Shown: positions 26,442 to 35,527 of the stretch, in pieces
How positions within the stretch are numbered: position 1 is the first letter of the stretch
Layout: the number at the start of each line of letters is the position of its first letter
NCBI GenBank assembly: GCA_965223085.1
Contig: OZ244981.1
Span: 806,001 to 870,000 of the forward strand
DNA: 64,000 bases
Direction of reading: 5' to 3'
Origin: CBDCVO01 sp965223085
Lineage (GTDB): Bacteria > Pseudomonadota > Gammaproteobacteria > Ga0077536
The notes under the pieces: generated by a model
Databases searched by the model: none
What the model was told of the DNA's origin: nothing
Seen by the model: the letters and a program-made list of their open reading frames with translations, nothing else
Translations under genes and position numbers: made by a program

Positions 26442-27282
26442 CTTCTGCTCCTTCTCTCAACAAGAATTATCTCAGAAGATTTCACTTAGTAAACCTGCTT
26501 TCCTGTCCAGCCGGCAGGGTCCACTTCTGCACTCATCCTAGACCCTTTGAATATTGGTGGGTTGGAAGATGCGTTTAGGGATAGTGAAGTGACTGACGAT
26601 CACCCAGGCGCTTGGTTTGAGAGAATTTGTCGGCAATAAGCACTCTTAGGACTACGAGCGGACTGTCCGGCGCAGGATAGAGCAGGCTTTGCAATTGGTT
26701 TCGCACTGGAACAGGAGGGTAGGGATCTCATTGCTGATCGACTGTTAGCCGCCAATCAGACCATCCAGTCAAAGCAGGATAATTTGATGCGGCAACTAAC
26801 CCGTGGTGCAATCGATAATACGGGTGGTGACGATCCAATCCTGCTTGCAACCGAGGTGGCAATTGAGTTTCGGGATATGTGGCGCCTTTTGAATGGTCAT
26901 CCTGAGTACAACTCAGCAAACGGTTATGCAAAGCTCTTTTGGTCTGGAGATCTTCATTCCGTGTATGTCCGCATCAAATCGCACGACGGCTTGCGCGAAG
27001 TTCGCACACCAAGTGCAATCCCAGGAAATCACGTCGGCGGCGCACGACACACGTCACTGTGCGGTCAGATAATGCGAATGCTGCTTGATGGAAGGGACTT
27101 GGCCCGCAGTAACTTCTACGATGAGTACGCATTTTCGCGCTTGAGCAACAACCAGGATGAGCGGGATCAATATTTCCCGCTCGATACGCCTGGGTTCCGC
27201 TTCCAGCTCGTGTCGTAGAACAGCGGCGGTGTTGCGGTCGCACCGAACGCATCGAGAAGCAGGTTCCCGCTAGCCTTGGGTT

Positions 27283-28820
27283 GTAGAAGTCTCGACGGCC
27301 TGTTGAATAACCCCTTTTCTAGGCTGGTGACGGTGACGGTCGTGTTCGGCGATCGAGTTCGACAACGGAATGTCTTTGGCGGATCGAAAGTCGGCTGAGA
27401 AATTGAATTAGACGGCGAAGATGATAGGAAATCGTGATCACTCGCTTGCAGTTGAGCGCGATGGCGATGATCAAAAACTGAATCTGGACATTGGGAAGTC
27501 CGCGATGTCTCGCCCGCCGCAGCCCGTGATTCTCTTTGCCCTCGCCAAACAAGCCTTCGATCTTCCATTTTCGTTCGACCAAGCGTTGGCGAAAGGCGGC
27601 TGTTGACTGACGCCGACGTACCGCCTCCACCTCATCCTGGTGAATACCGCGGTAAACGAAACGAGCCCTGAACTTTTGGTTATCGGGGAGACAGCTGCTG
27701 CTCATTGGGCAGCGCCGACAATGACCACCGGTAGTGCGGTAACGCCTTACCGAGCCACGTTCGGTTTTCTCATAGGGGTAAAGGTAGTGACCCTCAGGGC
27801 AACGATACCGATCTTTACGCCGATCATACTTAAAGTTGCTCGGTGTCAATTTACCGCGGCCGGTGGTGGCATCGTGCATGGGAATGTAGTGGCGGATCTT
27901 CTGCTCGCGCAGCTGCGCGTAAGTGGGCCCACGACCGTAACCCCGATCAGCGATCACCTCCTTGATGGCTAGGCCCAGAACATTGCACTGGTACTCAATG
28001 CGCTCGGGCAAGATCGGGCACTCGTGCCGGGCGCCGGTGGTCGCATAAGCATCGGTAATCATGCGGCTATCGGTGTCGGCACTGAAATGCGCCTTATAAC
28101 AGAGCTTCTTGTGAACTCCGGGCCGCGATACCAGCGTCGCGTCCGGATCGCTAGCGCTGACGTGAGTCTGGTTGGCCAGCTTGCGGCGTCGCTTACCGGT
28201 CTTGAAATCGTGGTATCGGTGCTCGTAGTGCTTCAGCACACGTGCGTCGGGATCGACATCGTCTCGTTCAACCATCGAATCAATTGCGGCGTTCGCTTCG
28301 ACCAAGCTGGCGTCGGCGACGATGCGTCGGCCGCGAATGTGCCCTTCTTCCTGACAACGAGCGATCAACTGTTCAAAGATCTCTGTAAATGTCGCCTCGC
28401 CAAAGCGATCTCGAATCCGCGTCATCGAGGAGTACTCCGCTACCGGATCATGCAGGCTTAGACGACAAAACCAGCGATAGACAAGGTTCAAATGAACTTC
28501 CCGACAAAGCTCGCGAGCTCCCTTCATCCCATATAGGTAACTGATTAGCTGCATTCGGAAGAACAGCACTGGGTCGATCGAGTTGCGGCCATTATCGGCG
28601 TAGTAAAGGTCCTTGGTTACGTCGTAGATGAAATCGAAATCAATCCTGGCATCGATACGCCGAAGCAAATGATCCTCGGGTATCAAACTCTCCAGATCGA
28701 CCGTATCGAACAAAACACGCTGAGAATCCTGTTGACCCTGCATCCGATTAGGAGTTAACGAATTTTACTATGCCAAGGTGTTTAACAGGGACTTTTTCAA
28801 CAGGCCGTCGAAACTTCTAC
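27283..28820 (-). mobile_element. Complete IS1182-family insertion sequence
   Basis: The inverted repeats of about 30 bp match with few differences: left from 27283 (GTAGAAGTCTCGACGGCCTG), right ending 28820 (complement GTAGAAGTTTCGACGGCCTG). The single transposase is open. No convincing target duplication could be seen next to the ends. Confidence 0.85.
27319..28743 (-). CDS. IS1182-family transposase
   Basis: This is a 474-residue full-length transposase. The N-terminal DUF772-type region is ESLIPEDHLLRRIDARIDFD and SIDPVLFFRMQLISYLYG. The catalytic residues can be placed in RIVADASLVEANAA (Asp), VIADRGYGRGPTYAQ (Asp) and ERKWKIEGLFGEGKENHGLR (Glu). A Cys cluster (HCRRCPMSSSC) lies in the C-terminal part, as in IS1182 proteins. 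No stop or frameshift is present. Confidence 0.95.
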   Translation of the reverse strand: MQGQQDSQRVLFDTVDLESLIPEDHLLRRIDARIDFDFIYDVTKDLYYADNGRNSIDPVLFFRMQLISYLYGMKGARELCREVHLNLVYRWFCRLSLHDPVAEYSSMTRIRDRFGEATFTEIFEQLIARCQEEGHIRGRRIVADASLVEANAAIDSMVERDDVDPDARVLKHYEHRYHDFKTGKRRRKLANQTHVSASDPDATLVSRPGVHKKLCYKAHFSADTDSRMITDAYATTGARHECPILPERIEYQCNVLGLAIKEVIADRGYGRGPTYAQLREQKIRHYIPMHDATTGRGKLTPSNFKYDRRKDRYRCPEGHYLYPYEKTERGSVRRYRTTGGHCRRCPMSSSCLPDNQKFRARFVYRGIHQDEVEAVRRRQSTAAFRQRLVERKWKIEGLFGEGKENHGLRRARHRGLPNVQIQFLIIAIALNCKRVITISYHLRRLIQFLSRLSIRQRHSVVELDRRTRPSPSPA

Positions 28821-29114
28821 ACTTTGAGTGCAGCCGGGGGCGTGACTGGCAGGGCACCTCTCGTAAACTGGCACAAAACCTGACGGTCATCGAACCTGCG
28901 GTAGCCCGGCGCGAAGGTGATGGCCCACGCCCGGTACACTTCAGACCGCTCTGCTTATTTAACCCAGCCGGCGGCACCCGGCCGAGCTTCACGGTCCCCT
29001 TCCACGCGGACGACCTTCGCCGCGTGGGACGGCTTGAAAACCGTCGGTCAAACGCCAGCAGGCACACGTTCAGTTGATTATCATAATCACCCTCCCGCGC
29101 CGTCATGGCGCACT
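28821..29114. other. Unassigned segment between two insertion sequences
   Basis: These 294 bases lie between the IS1182 end and the truncated IS3 orfB. They are GC-rich with several short hairpins and give no recognisable protein in either direction. I considered a group II intron or RNA remnant but saw no diagnostic motif. Confidence 0.4.
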
Positions 29115-29459
29115 CAGATCAGCCACCCACAGCGCATTAGGTCTGAGCACCGTAAAATCACGATTCACCGCGTCTTTCGGAAGCGCTAAGGCATCGTCGG
29201 TAACGGTGGTAAATTTCTTCTTACCGCGGCGAATACCTTCAATACCCAGCATTTTCATTAATCTTTCAACCGTACATCGGGCGACCTTAGTCTGTGCTCG
29301 GTTCAATTGCAGCCACACTTTACGCGCGCCATAGACCTGGAAATTTTCTTCCCAGACACGCGTGATTTCGGGCATTAGTTGCTCATCCTGCTTAGCTCGA
29401 TTCGAACGCCTTTCAGGATCCCGCTGTTGCGCTTTATGCTCATCAATGTAAGCGATCAT
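29115..29459 (-). pseudogene. IS3 OrfB, C-terminally truncated
   Basis: This holds the N-terminal 115 residues of OrfB: an HTH_21 region (VWEENFQVYGARKVWLQLNR, CTVERLMKMLGIEGIRRGKK), up to the first catalytic Asp in RPNALWVADLS, where homology stops. The second Asp and the Glu are lost, so it is inactive. Its ATG overlaps the orfA stop (ATGA). Confidence 0.9.
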
Positions 29460-29779
29460 TTCTTTAGTCTGCGGTCGAGCTCCGCCTGGGCGAAAAAAGC
29501 CGAGGCCGTCTTCAAAATCTCGTTGGCTCGCCGGAGTTCCCGATTCTCCTTCTCGAGCGCCTTCATCCGTGCTCGATCATCAGAGGTCAGTCCTTCACGG
29601 CGACCCGTATTGACTTCTTCCTGCTCGACCCAACTGCGCAACGTCTCTGGGGTGCAACCAATCTTCGTTGATATCGACACCATCGCTGACCAGCGAGATT
29701 CATATTGTTTCTCATTTTCAAGCAGCAAGCGGATCCCTCGCTCCTTCACTTCAGGCGAATATCGTTTTGATTTGGTCAT
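29456..29779 (-). CDS. IS3-family transposase OrfA (second type)
   Basis: This is a 107-residue complete OrfA: SKRYSPEVKERGIRLLLENE, an HTH in STKIGCTPETLRSWVEQEEV, and a zipper ALEKENRELRRANEILKTAS followed by AFFAQAELDRR. It is a functional-looking DNA-binding subunit, but the element lacks a working OrfB, so transposition would need help in trans. Confidence 0.92.
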   Translation of the reverse strand: MTKSKRYSPEVKERGIRLLLENEKQYESRWSAMVSISTKIGCTPETLRSWVEQEEVNTGRREGLTSDDRARMKALEKENRELRRANEILKTASAFFAQAELDRRLKK

Positions 29780-29829
29780 GCTCCAATCCTCTCAAGATTT
29801 GGAGCCTCCAAAAATCCCGGGGTGATTCA

Positions 29830-30031
29830 CCACCACATACGCGGCAACGTCTATGGTGAACACCTTCCTTAACATCGCCAAACGCTCGATAAACCAGTCG
29901 CGACGATGTTCAAATGATTTCCCGGTGTACGCATCTTCGCCGCACAAGAACGCGCGACGCACACAACGAGAGATACGGTGGTAGTAGAGCGTGTCGCTCA
30001 CCGACACGAGATCGGAACGCGGTAGCGTCAT
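29830..30031 (-). pseudogene. REP-associated tyrosine transposase (RAYT), N-terminal fragment
   Basis: It has AAGGAGG ahead of the ATG at 30031 and reads MTLPRSDLVSVSDTLYYHRI, CVRRAFLCGED, KSFEHRRDWFIERLAMLRKV, FTIDVAAYVVV. This is the N-terminus of the Y1_Tnp/RAYT family, normally well over 200 residues. The gene is cut by the IS3 end at 29829 exactly before the expected HUH motif, so it is inactive. RAYTs move short palindromic repeats such as the one at 5713-5800. Confidence 0.85.
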
Positions 30032-30112
30032 CTTCTCATCCTCCTTGACGAGATGGGTTTCGCTGATCAGCCTAACCGAACAACGGATCCCGTTCAAATT
30101 ATGATGGGTGTC

Positions 30113-30133
30113 CTAATGTGTGACTAATGTGTG
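30113..30133. repeat. Short tandem repeat upstream of the RAYT fragment
   Basis: CTAATGTGTG occurs twice, separated by one base, within 100 bases of the RAYT start. The remaining 30032-30302 region contains no gene that I can support. Confidence 0.5.
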
Positions 30134-30302
30134 TTGGACTCATGGCTAAGCAGCTCAACATCCGAGACACCGATTAATCAAAGCACTCCACCAGCTACGG
30201 GCACGCGCAAAGGTGCAACTCGAATATTCATGGTGAAATTCGACGGGATCCCGCCGGGAATGTCCCCTTTTCCCCTTTTGTCTTCTCGCGCAAAGGTCCA
30301 AG

Positions 30303-31484
30303 ATGTCAAGCCGAAATATGAGCATGACGATGAAAGATAAACGATTAGAAAATGAGGCGGGCGTTGCGGTCATATTCGGAACGCGCCCAGAGCTAATTAA
30401 GTTGGCACCAGTGATTAAAGCGCTCAAGGCCTACCAGCGCCGACCGATTTTTACTATCAATACGGGTCAACAAGCTGATCTCGTTCCACCTCATTTGAGC
30501 TCCTTTGGCATCGTGGAAGACCAAAACCTCAGCGTGATGAAACCGAACCAATCCATAAACACGTTGCTAGCGCGTACGATCGCCGCGCTCGATATTCCGC
30601 TCGCCCAAAAAAAATTGGCTGCCGTCGTCGTACAGGGTGATACGACCTCGGCGCTGGCGGGCGCGCTCGCCGCAGCGATGAAAGGGATCCCGGTGGTGCA
30701 TGTGGAAGCGGGGCTCCGCAGCGGGCGTCTGGACAGCCCGTTTCCCGAAGAAGCGAACCGGCGCTTAATCACCTCTCTCGCGACGCTGCACTGTGCCGCC
30801 ACCTCAGGTAACGTTACCACCCTGCGGACAGAAAATATTCCCACCACGTGCATCGAGCTGACCGGCAACCCGGTCGTCGACAGCCTGCTAAACTCGAGCA
30901 GAAATGCTCCCTCGGCGATCGTCACCGAGTTGTTAGCGGCGGCCGGTGATCGCCGCATAGCGTTAGTTACGCTGCATAGGCGCGAAAATTTTGGTCCCCG
31001 TTTGGAAGGCTACCTGCAGGCCATCAAACGTGAAGTAGAAAAAAATAACAACTTATTCGCGATCCTCCCGGTGCACCCCAACCCCATATGCGGGACGATT
31101 ACGGAACGAATACTGGCGGATATAGACAGAGTCTGTCTCACCAAGCCGCTTTCCCATCAAGATTTCATCGAGTTATTACGCCACGCATTCATCGTGCTGT
31201 CCGATTCAGGCGGTGTGCAAGAAGAAATAGCGACATTAGGCCGGCCGCTGCTCATTCTACGCGAGGTTACGGAACGACCGGAAGTTATCGATGCCGGTTT
31301 TGCTCGCCTCGCTAGCCGACCACGGGAACTTAGTTTGTTGCTCGACGCGGCATTGGCGCCCGATAGTTGGTGCACGCGACTAAGCAGCAGCGCCAATCCT
31401 TTCGGCGACGGTCGCAGCGGTCCGCGGATCGCTAGTGCGATTATGCGGTTAATCGGCGAGCCAATAACCGCGCGGTCCGATTAG
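30303..31484 (+). CDS. wecB: UDP-N-acetylglucosamine 2-epimerase (non-hydrolysing)
   Basis: This is a 393-residue GT-B-fold epimerase that interconverts UDP-GlcNAc and UDP-ManNAc. Landmarks are VIFGTRPELIKLAPVIKAL, NTGQQADLV, VVQGDTTSALAGALAAAM, VHVEAGLRSGRLDSPFPEE, TLHRRENFGPR, and DSGGVQEEIATLGRPLLILR. All the usual substrate-contacting motifs (HVEAGLR, PFPEE, DSGGVQEE) are present. AAAGG lies upstream of the ATG. It is the first gene of a plus-strand cluster, so UDP-ManNAc is probably a precursor of the polysaccharide made by the neighbouring enzymes. Confidence 0.92.
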   Translation: MSSRNMSMTMKDKRLENEAGVAVIFGTRPELIKLAPVIKALKAYQRRPIFTINTGQQADLVPPHLSSFGIVEDQNLSVMKPNQSINTLLARTIAALDIPLAQKKLAAVVVQGDTTSALAGALAAAMKGIPVVHVEAGLRSGRLDSPFPEEANRRLITSLATLHCAATSGNVTTLRTENIPTTCIELTGNPVVDSLLNSSRNAPSAIVTELLAAAGDRRIALVTLHRRENFGPRLEGYLQAIKREVEKNNNLFAILPVHPNPICGTITERILADIDRVCLTKPLSHQDFIELLRHAFIVLSDSGGVQEEIATLGRPLLILREVTERPEVIDAGFARLASRPRELSLLLDAALAPDSWCTRLSSSANPFGDGRSGPRIASAIMRLIGEPITARSD

Positions 31485-31501
31485 GTGTCGTGCATTGATT
31501 G

Positions 31502-33172
31502 ATGATGACTTCAGCAACGAAAAAAAACATCGCCACAATCAATGTCGAGGATTATTTCCAGGTCGGTGCATTTGCCCGTTTGATCCCTTTTGCGCATTGG
31601 GAACGGTTCGATTCGCGTTTGAAACGTAATACCGACGCGGCGCTGTCCCTATTAGACGAAACCGCATCGACCGCGACCTTTTTTGCGAATGGCTGGATCG
31701 GTGATAATCATCCCGATGTGTTGCGCACGATCAGTGACGAGGGACACGAAATCGCTTGCAGCAGCTATTATCAGCAGGCAATCCGGGACATATCCCCCAT
31801 CGCATTTCGCGAGGACCTGCGCCGCTCACGGCAGGCAATTCAGCAAGCCGTGGGCAAAGAAGTGCGCGGGTTCCGAGTCGGGCGGGGCGCGATAGGTCCC
31901 GATGACTTATGGGCGATCGATATATTATGCGAGGAGACCTTCCTGTTTGATTCCAGCTTGCGACCCATCGGCAGACAGTTCGCCGGCCAAGTAAAAAAAT
32001 TTTTTCCCCATCGTATCCAAGGCGCGAGCGGTGAGATTTGGGAAGTGCCGATCTCGGTGACCCAGATACTGGGGTGGGCTGTGCCTTTTTCGGGCGGCAA
32101 CTACTTACGGCAAATACCGGGACCGCTGATCCGCACGGCTGTGCAACGCTGGGTCGAGCGAGGTGACGCGCCTCTGGTACTGTATTTTCATCTCTGGGAA
32201 CTCGATACCGATCAGCCACGGCTCAGCTCGGCAAGTTGGCTGCAAAGAATGAGGCACTATCGCAACTTGTCAGGTATGGCCGATCTCGTACATTACTTTC
32301 TTGACCGCTACCCGTTCTCGACGATCACCGATCACCTAGAATTTCACAGCGAGGAACCAGCCCCCGTGGCGCCAAGCTCGAGATACGTTGCCGATCTTGA
32401 AACTGCACCGCGTCGTCATTTAATTCAACGTCAGACACTCGACATTGTCGTGCCTTGCTTTAACGAGCAAGCCACCGTGAACTACTTGGGTAAAACCTTA
32501 GACGATTTCATTCAAGCCAGCGCTACCGAACTCGATTTGAGCTTTATTTTCGTGGACGACGGGTCTGAGGACGAGACTTGGTTGGAACTACAAAAACAGT
32601 TTGGGTCGCGCGCCGATTGCACCCTCGTTCAACTCGAGGAAAACGGGGGGATTGCTGCGGCGATCGTTGCTGGCATCGCCCGCGCACGTGCAGAACTCGT
32701 CGCGGTGATTGACGCCGATTGTACTTTCGACCCGATGCAGCTATTAACGATGGTACCGTTGATGCGCGACGACGTAGTCGCGGTCGCGGCGTCTCCGTTC
32801 CACGCCCAAGGACGCGTAGCAAACGTGCCGCCGTGGCGTTTGGGCCTATCTCATAGCGTCGCATTTCTATACCGCCGTGTGCTGCACCACAAGTTTTCTA
32901 ACTATACGAGTTGTTTTAGGATCTACCGCCGTAGCGCGGTGCAAGATCTAGCAGTCTATAAACGTGGGTTTTGCGGCGTAGCAGAGATCTTGGCACGACT
33001 CGACCTCGCTGGGCATAAACTCGTCGAGTGTCCGGCGGAGCTGCAGACCCGCGTCGTCGGGCACTCGAAAATCAATCTCTTGAGAACGGTCGCCGACCAT
33101 CTCGAACTGATCGCGCGTATCGCCATTGCACGTTGGCTCGGCGTGCCCCTGCCCTCTAAAGCCGAGGGCTAG
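31502..33172 (+). CDS. Deacetylase-like (DUF3473/XrtA-type) domain fused to a GT2 glycosyltransferase
   Basis: Residues 1-285 resemble the XrtA-locus polysaccharide deacetylase family: ATINVEDYFQVGAFARL, STATFFANGWIGDNHPDVLR, EDLRRSRQAIQQAVGKEV, GEIWEVPIS, LVLYFHLWELD. However the metal-binding SHGY-x-H region is replaced by HEIACSSYYQQAI, and the RAPSF motif by RVGRGAI, so catalysis is doubtful. Residues about 310-555 form a GT2 domain of dolichol-phosphate-mannose-synthase type: LDIVVPCFNEQATVNYL, FIFVDDGSEDETW, LVAVIDADCTFDPMQL (DxD), NYTSCFRIYRRSAVQD. The enzyme would transfer a sugar from a nucleotide donor. Spacing to neighbours is short on both sides, indicating one operon with wecB. 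Confidence 0.85.
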   Translation: MMTSATKKNIATINVEDYFQVGAFARLIPFAHWERFDSRLKRNTDAALSLLDETASTATFFANGWIGDNHPDVLRTISDEGHEIACSSYYQQAIRDISPIAFREDLRRSRQAIQQAVGKEVRGFRVGRGAIGPDDLWAIDILCEETFLFDSSLRPIGRQFAGQVKKFFPHRIQGASGEIWEVPISVTQILGWAVPFSGGNYLRQIPGPLIRTAVQRWVERGDAPLVLYFHLWELDTDQPRLSSASWLQRMRHYRNLSGMADLVHYFLDRYPFSTITDHLEFHSEEPAPVAPSSRYVADLETAPRRHLIQRQTLDIVVPCFNEQATVNYLGKTLDDFIQASATELDLSFIFVDDGSEDETWLELQKQFGSRADCTLVQLEENGGIAAAIVAGIARARAELVAVIDADCTFDPMQLLTMVPLMRDDVVAVAASPFHAQGRVANVPPWRLGLSHSVAFLYRRVLHHKFSNYTSCFRIYRRSAVQDLAVYKRGFCGVAEILARLDLAGHKLVECPAELQTRVVGHSKINLLRTVADHLELIARIAIARWLGVPLPSKAEG

Positions 33173-33185
33173 CGAACCCAGCGCA

Positions 33186-34508
33186 ATGCCGCATAGAGAG
33201 GATCAGCAACAGTGGGCCATAGTAGGTGGGGGGATGATCGGCCTGAGCATCGCACTGCGGCTCGCCCGACACGACGCCAAAGTAACACTGTATGAAGCTG
33301 CCCCGGAACTCGGCGGTCTTACGGCAAGCCATAGCGCGCACGGGGTGAAGTGGGATCGTTACTATCATGTCATCGAGGCCCGTGATCACCAATTATTGGC
33401 CTTGCTCGACGAGATCGAACTTAGTGCCGAAATCGCCTGGACCCGGACCAAAACAAACTATTTCGATGGCCACACCGTCTATCCCCTGAACGATGTCTTT
33501 GATTACTTACGCCTGCCCGCGCTCGGCGTCGTAGATAAGCTCCGCGTCGCGGCGACCATCGCGCGCGGCATGCGCGTGAGCGACCTACGTCCACTTGAAA
33601 GCCTCCCCGCCTCAACCTGGCTCATCCATTGGTCTGGCGCTAATGCCTACGAAAACCTCTGGTGTCCGTTGTTACGCGCCAAACTCGGGAACAACTACGA
33701 ACGTGTTTCAGCTGCCTATATCTGTGCGGTTATAAAACGTTTTTACGGTGCACGCCAAGGACGAAAGAAAACGGAATTGTTCGGTTACGTAAAAGGCGGA
33801 TATGACACAGTCATCAACACGCTGATGCGCCGCCTGCGAACCGAGTCGGTAGAATTCAAACTCGGCGAGCCTGTTACGGCCGTGCGGAGGAACCAAGCTG
33901 GTCTCGAGGTGTGCGCGGGTGAGAACGTAAACCGGTACGACCGAGTAATCGTGACGGCCGCATCTCCGCTCGCCGCTCGGGTTTGCCACGACCTGAGTGC
34001 ACAAGAAAAAAGTGAACACGCGCGGATTAGTTATCAGGGCGTCGTTTGCGCCTCATTACTATTGCGTGCTGAATTAGGCGGCGCCTACCTCACTTATATC
34101 ACCGATCCGCACGTGCCGTTCACGGCGATAATTGAAATGAGCTCCCTGGTGGATCGATCGCTACTCGATAACCATCACTTGGTCTATTTGCCGAAGTACG
34201 TTACCGCCGAGGATCCTTTTTATGACTGTGATGACGAAACCGTAAAAGCATCCTGTATCACCGGACTGCAGCGGATTTTTCCGAAATTCGACGTGAATGA
34301 TATCGTGTGTTTCAAAGTAGCTCGTTCTCGTCATGTTATGTCGCTACCGGAATTAGATTATTCGCAACGCCTACCGTCGATAAAGACGTCGGTGCCTGGC
34401 CTGTATATATGCAACGCCGCACAAATCGTTAACGCTTCGCTGAGTGTGACCGAAGCCGTCGGCCTCGCCACTAAAACGGTCGATGCGTTGTTGCGATCTT
34501 CGGACTAG
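33186..34508 (+). CDS. FAD-dependent amine oxidase-like oxidoreductase
   Basis: This is a 440-residue flavoprotein. The dinucleotide loop AIVGGGMIGLSIALRLARHD is at residues 10-29 and the adenine-contacting Glu follows in VTLYEAAPELGGLTASHS. The C-terminal FAD motif is VPGLYICNAAQIVNASLSVT. It belongs to the amine oxidase/protoporphyrinogen-oxidase-like superfamily often found in polysaccharide clusters, where the sugar or lipid substrate is unknown. The start at 33186 (MPHREDQ) lies 13 bases after the preceding stop; an upstream ATG at 33126 would overlap the previous gene by 47 bases. Confidence 0.85.
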   Translation: MPHREDQQQWAIVGGGMIGLSIALRLARHDAKVTLYEAAPELGGLTASHSAHGVKWDRYYHVIEARDHQLLALLDEIELSAEIAWTRTKTNYFDGHTVYPLNDVFDYLRLPALGVVDKLRVAATIARGMRVSDLRPLESLPASTWLIHWSGANAYENLWCPLLRAKLGNNYERVSAAYICAVIKRFYGARQGRKKTELFGYVKGGYDTVINTLMRRLRTESVEFKLGEPVTAVRRNQAGLEVCAGENVNRYDRVIVTAASPLAARVCHDLSAQEKSEHARISYQGVVCASLLLRAELGGAYLTYITDPHVPFTAIIEMSSLVDRSLLDNHHLVYLPKYVTAEDPFYDCDDETVKASCITGLQRIFPKFDVNDIVCFKVARSRHVMSLPELDYSQRLPSIKTSVPGLYICNAAQIVNASLSVTEAVGLATKTVDALLRSSD

Positions 34509-34534
34509 CCCGGATACTGCGATAGGACTTCTCC

Positions 34535-35512
34535 GTGCCCAGTACGCTGACTCGATATGCGACGTTGTCCGTGGATCTCGATAATCTGTGGGCTTATCTG
34601 CGTACCCGCGGTGATAGTCAATGGTCGACGTATCCATCGTTCTTGCACATTGCGATACCGCGACTGCTAGAGGTGTTCGCCTCCCGAGACCTATGCGCGA
34701 CGGTGTTTGTGATCGGCCAAGACCTCGAAGTGGCGAACAACGCCGACGTGGTGCGATCAATCGCAGACGCCGGTCACGAGCTAGGTAATCATTCGTTCAG
34801 TCATGCAGTCGATTTCCACACCTTCGCGCCAGAAACGATAGATGATGAAATCGGCCGCACAGAGCACGCCTTGCGCGCCCTTGATGGGGTCAAACCACGT
34901 GGCTTTCGCGGACCTTCTTTTCGCTTATCCACCAATATTTTGCATTGCCTGAGTGCACGCGAATACGCCTACGATGCCTCCACATTCCCCAGCGTAATCG
35001 GTCCGCTGGCGCGCAGCTACCACTTTCGGACTGCGACCCTGTCAGACGCTGAAAAGGCACGCCAGCGCGCGTTGTTCGGGTCGTTTGCCGAGGCGCGACG
35101 ACCGTTGGTGCCGTACTTATTTGAACTCGACCAACGCCAATTGCTAGAAATCCCCGTCACGACATTGCCGTTTCTGCGCCTACCGATGCATTTAACCTAT
35201 TTGAATTTTATCGCCGATTACGCACCGCGAGCGGCACTAGCCTATTTTCATCAGGCGCTGAGCTTATGCCGATACCGCAACGTCGCGCCGTCGTTACTGG
35301 TACATGCCACCGACGTTATCGGGTGCGACGATAAGCCCTGTCCGCGCTTTCTGCCTGGCATGCGTCGAGACCACCACGCGAAGATTCGTTTTCTGAGCTC
35401 GGTACTAGCAGCACTACAGCAAAGCTATGCCGTGCAACCCCTGGGCAGCTATGCAGCACAAATCGTTCGACAATCGTCACTAACGAGAGTGGCACCGATA
35501 TTCGATAGCTAA
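34535..35512 (+). CDS. Polysaccharide deacetylase (NodB-like)
   Basis: This is a 325-residue deacetylase with an intact metal site: TLSVDLDNLWAYL (motif 1 Asp), DAGHELGNHSFSHAVDF (motif 2, H-x3-H), RGFRGPSFRLSTNIL (motif 3) and a late LLVHATDVIG segment. It would remove acetyl groups from N-acetylated sugars in a polysaccharide or lipid-linked intermediate. There is no signal peptide, so a cytoplasmic or membrane-associated role is implied. The GTG start is weakly supported by the upstream GGA. It closes the plus-strand cluster, converging with the membrane glycosyltransferase 15 bases away. Confidence 0.88.
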   Translation: MPSTLTRYATLSVDLDNLWAYLRTRGDSQWSTYPSFLHIAIPRLLEVFASRDLCATVFVIGQDLEVANNADVVRSIADAGHELGNHSFSHAVDFHTFAPETIDDEIGRTEHALRALDGVKPRGFRGPSFRLSTNILHCLSAREYAYDASTFPSVIGPLARSYHFRTATLSDAEKARQRALFGSFAEARRPLVPYLFELDQRQLLEIPVTTLPFLRLPMHLTYLNFIADYAPRAALAYFHQALSLCRYRNVAPSLLVHATDVIGCDDKPCPRFLPGMRRDHHAKIRFLSSVLAALQQSYAVQPLGSYAAQIVRQSSLTRVAPIFDS

Positions 35513-35527
35513 CAATCTGCCGACGTT

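Larger units (their letters stand above)
25256..26528 (-). mobile_element. Complete IS3-family insertion sequence
   Basis: The terminal repeats AGAAGTGGACCC (left) and its complement (right) bound the element, and a 3-bp direct repeat GCA flanks it (25253-25255 and 26529-26531), as expected for IS3. It carries intact orfA and orfB on the minus strand. It lies inside the decayed HExxH gene, 302 bases from the IS256 copy. Confidence 0.88.
23360..27218 (+). pseudogene. Decayed gene with a HExxH motif, interrupted by two IS elements
   Basis: Removing the IS256 copy (with one 8-bp duplication) and the IS3 copy (with one 3-bp duplication) leaves three segments, 23360-23621, 24954-25255 and 26532-27218. 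Together they make 1251 bases, exactly 417 codons in one frame. That frame has two internal stops (TAA at 23540 and TAA at 26634) and its 5' end abuts IS91 debris. The first segment contains SAFLHETRHVHDLKATR, a HExxH pattern typical of zinc metallopeptidase-like proteins. Further stretches include SEEIAELVTQADRSRRFTRR, GLEDAFRDSEVTDDHPGAWF and ATEVAIEFRDMWRLLNGHPE. I recognise no named family. The gene is dead, but its rebuilt reading frame shows it was once a single protein of more than 400 residues. Confidence 0.65.
29115..29829 (-). mobile_element. Truncated IS3-family element (second type)
   Basis: One terminal repeat is intact (29800-29829, reading TGAATCACCCCGGGATTTTT on the minus strand). 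The other end is missing because orfB is cut at about 29115. It differs from the IS3 copy at 25256 in both orfA and the terminal repeat. It has inserted into a RAYT-like gene. Confidence 0.85.

Noticed and set aside
28821..29114. Group II intron or structured RNA between two IS elements
   Set aside because: GC-rich with hairpins, but no domain V/VI motif or reverse transcriptase sequence could be recognised.
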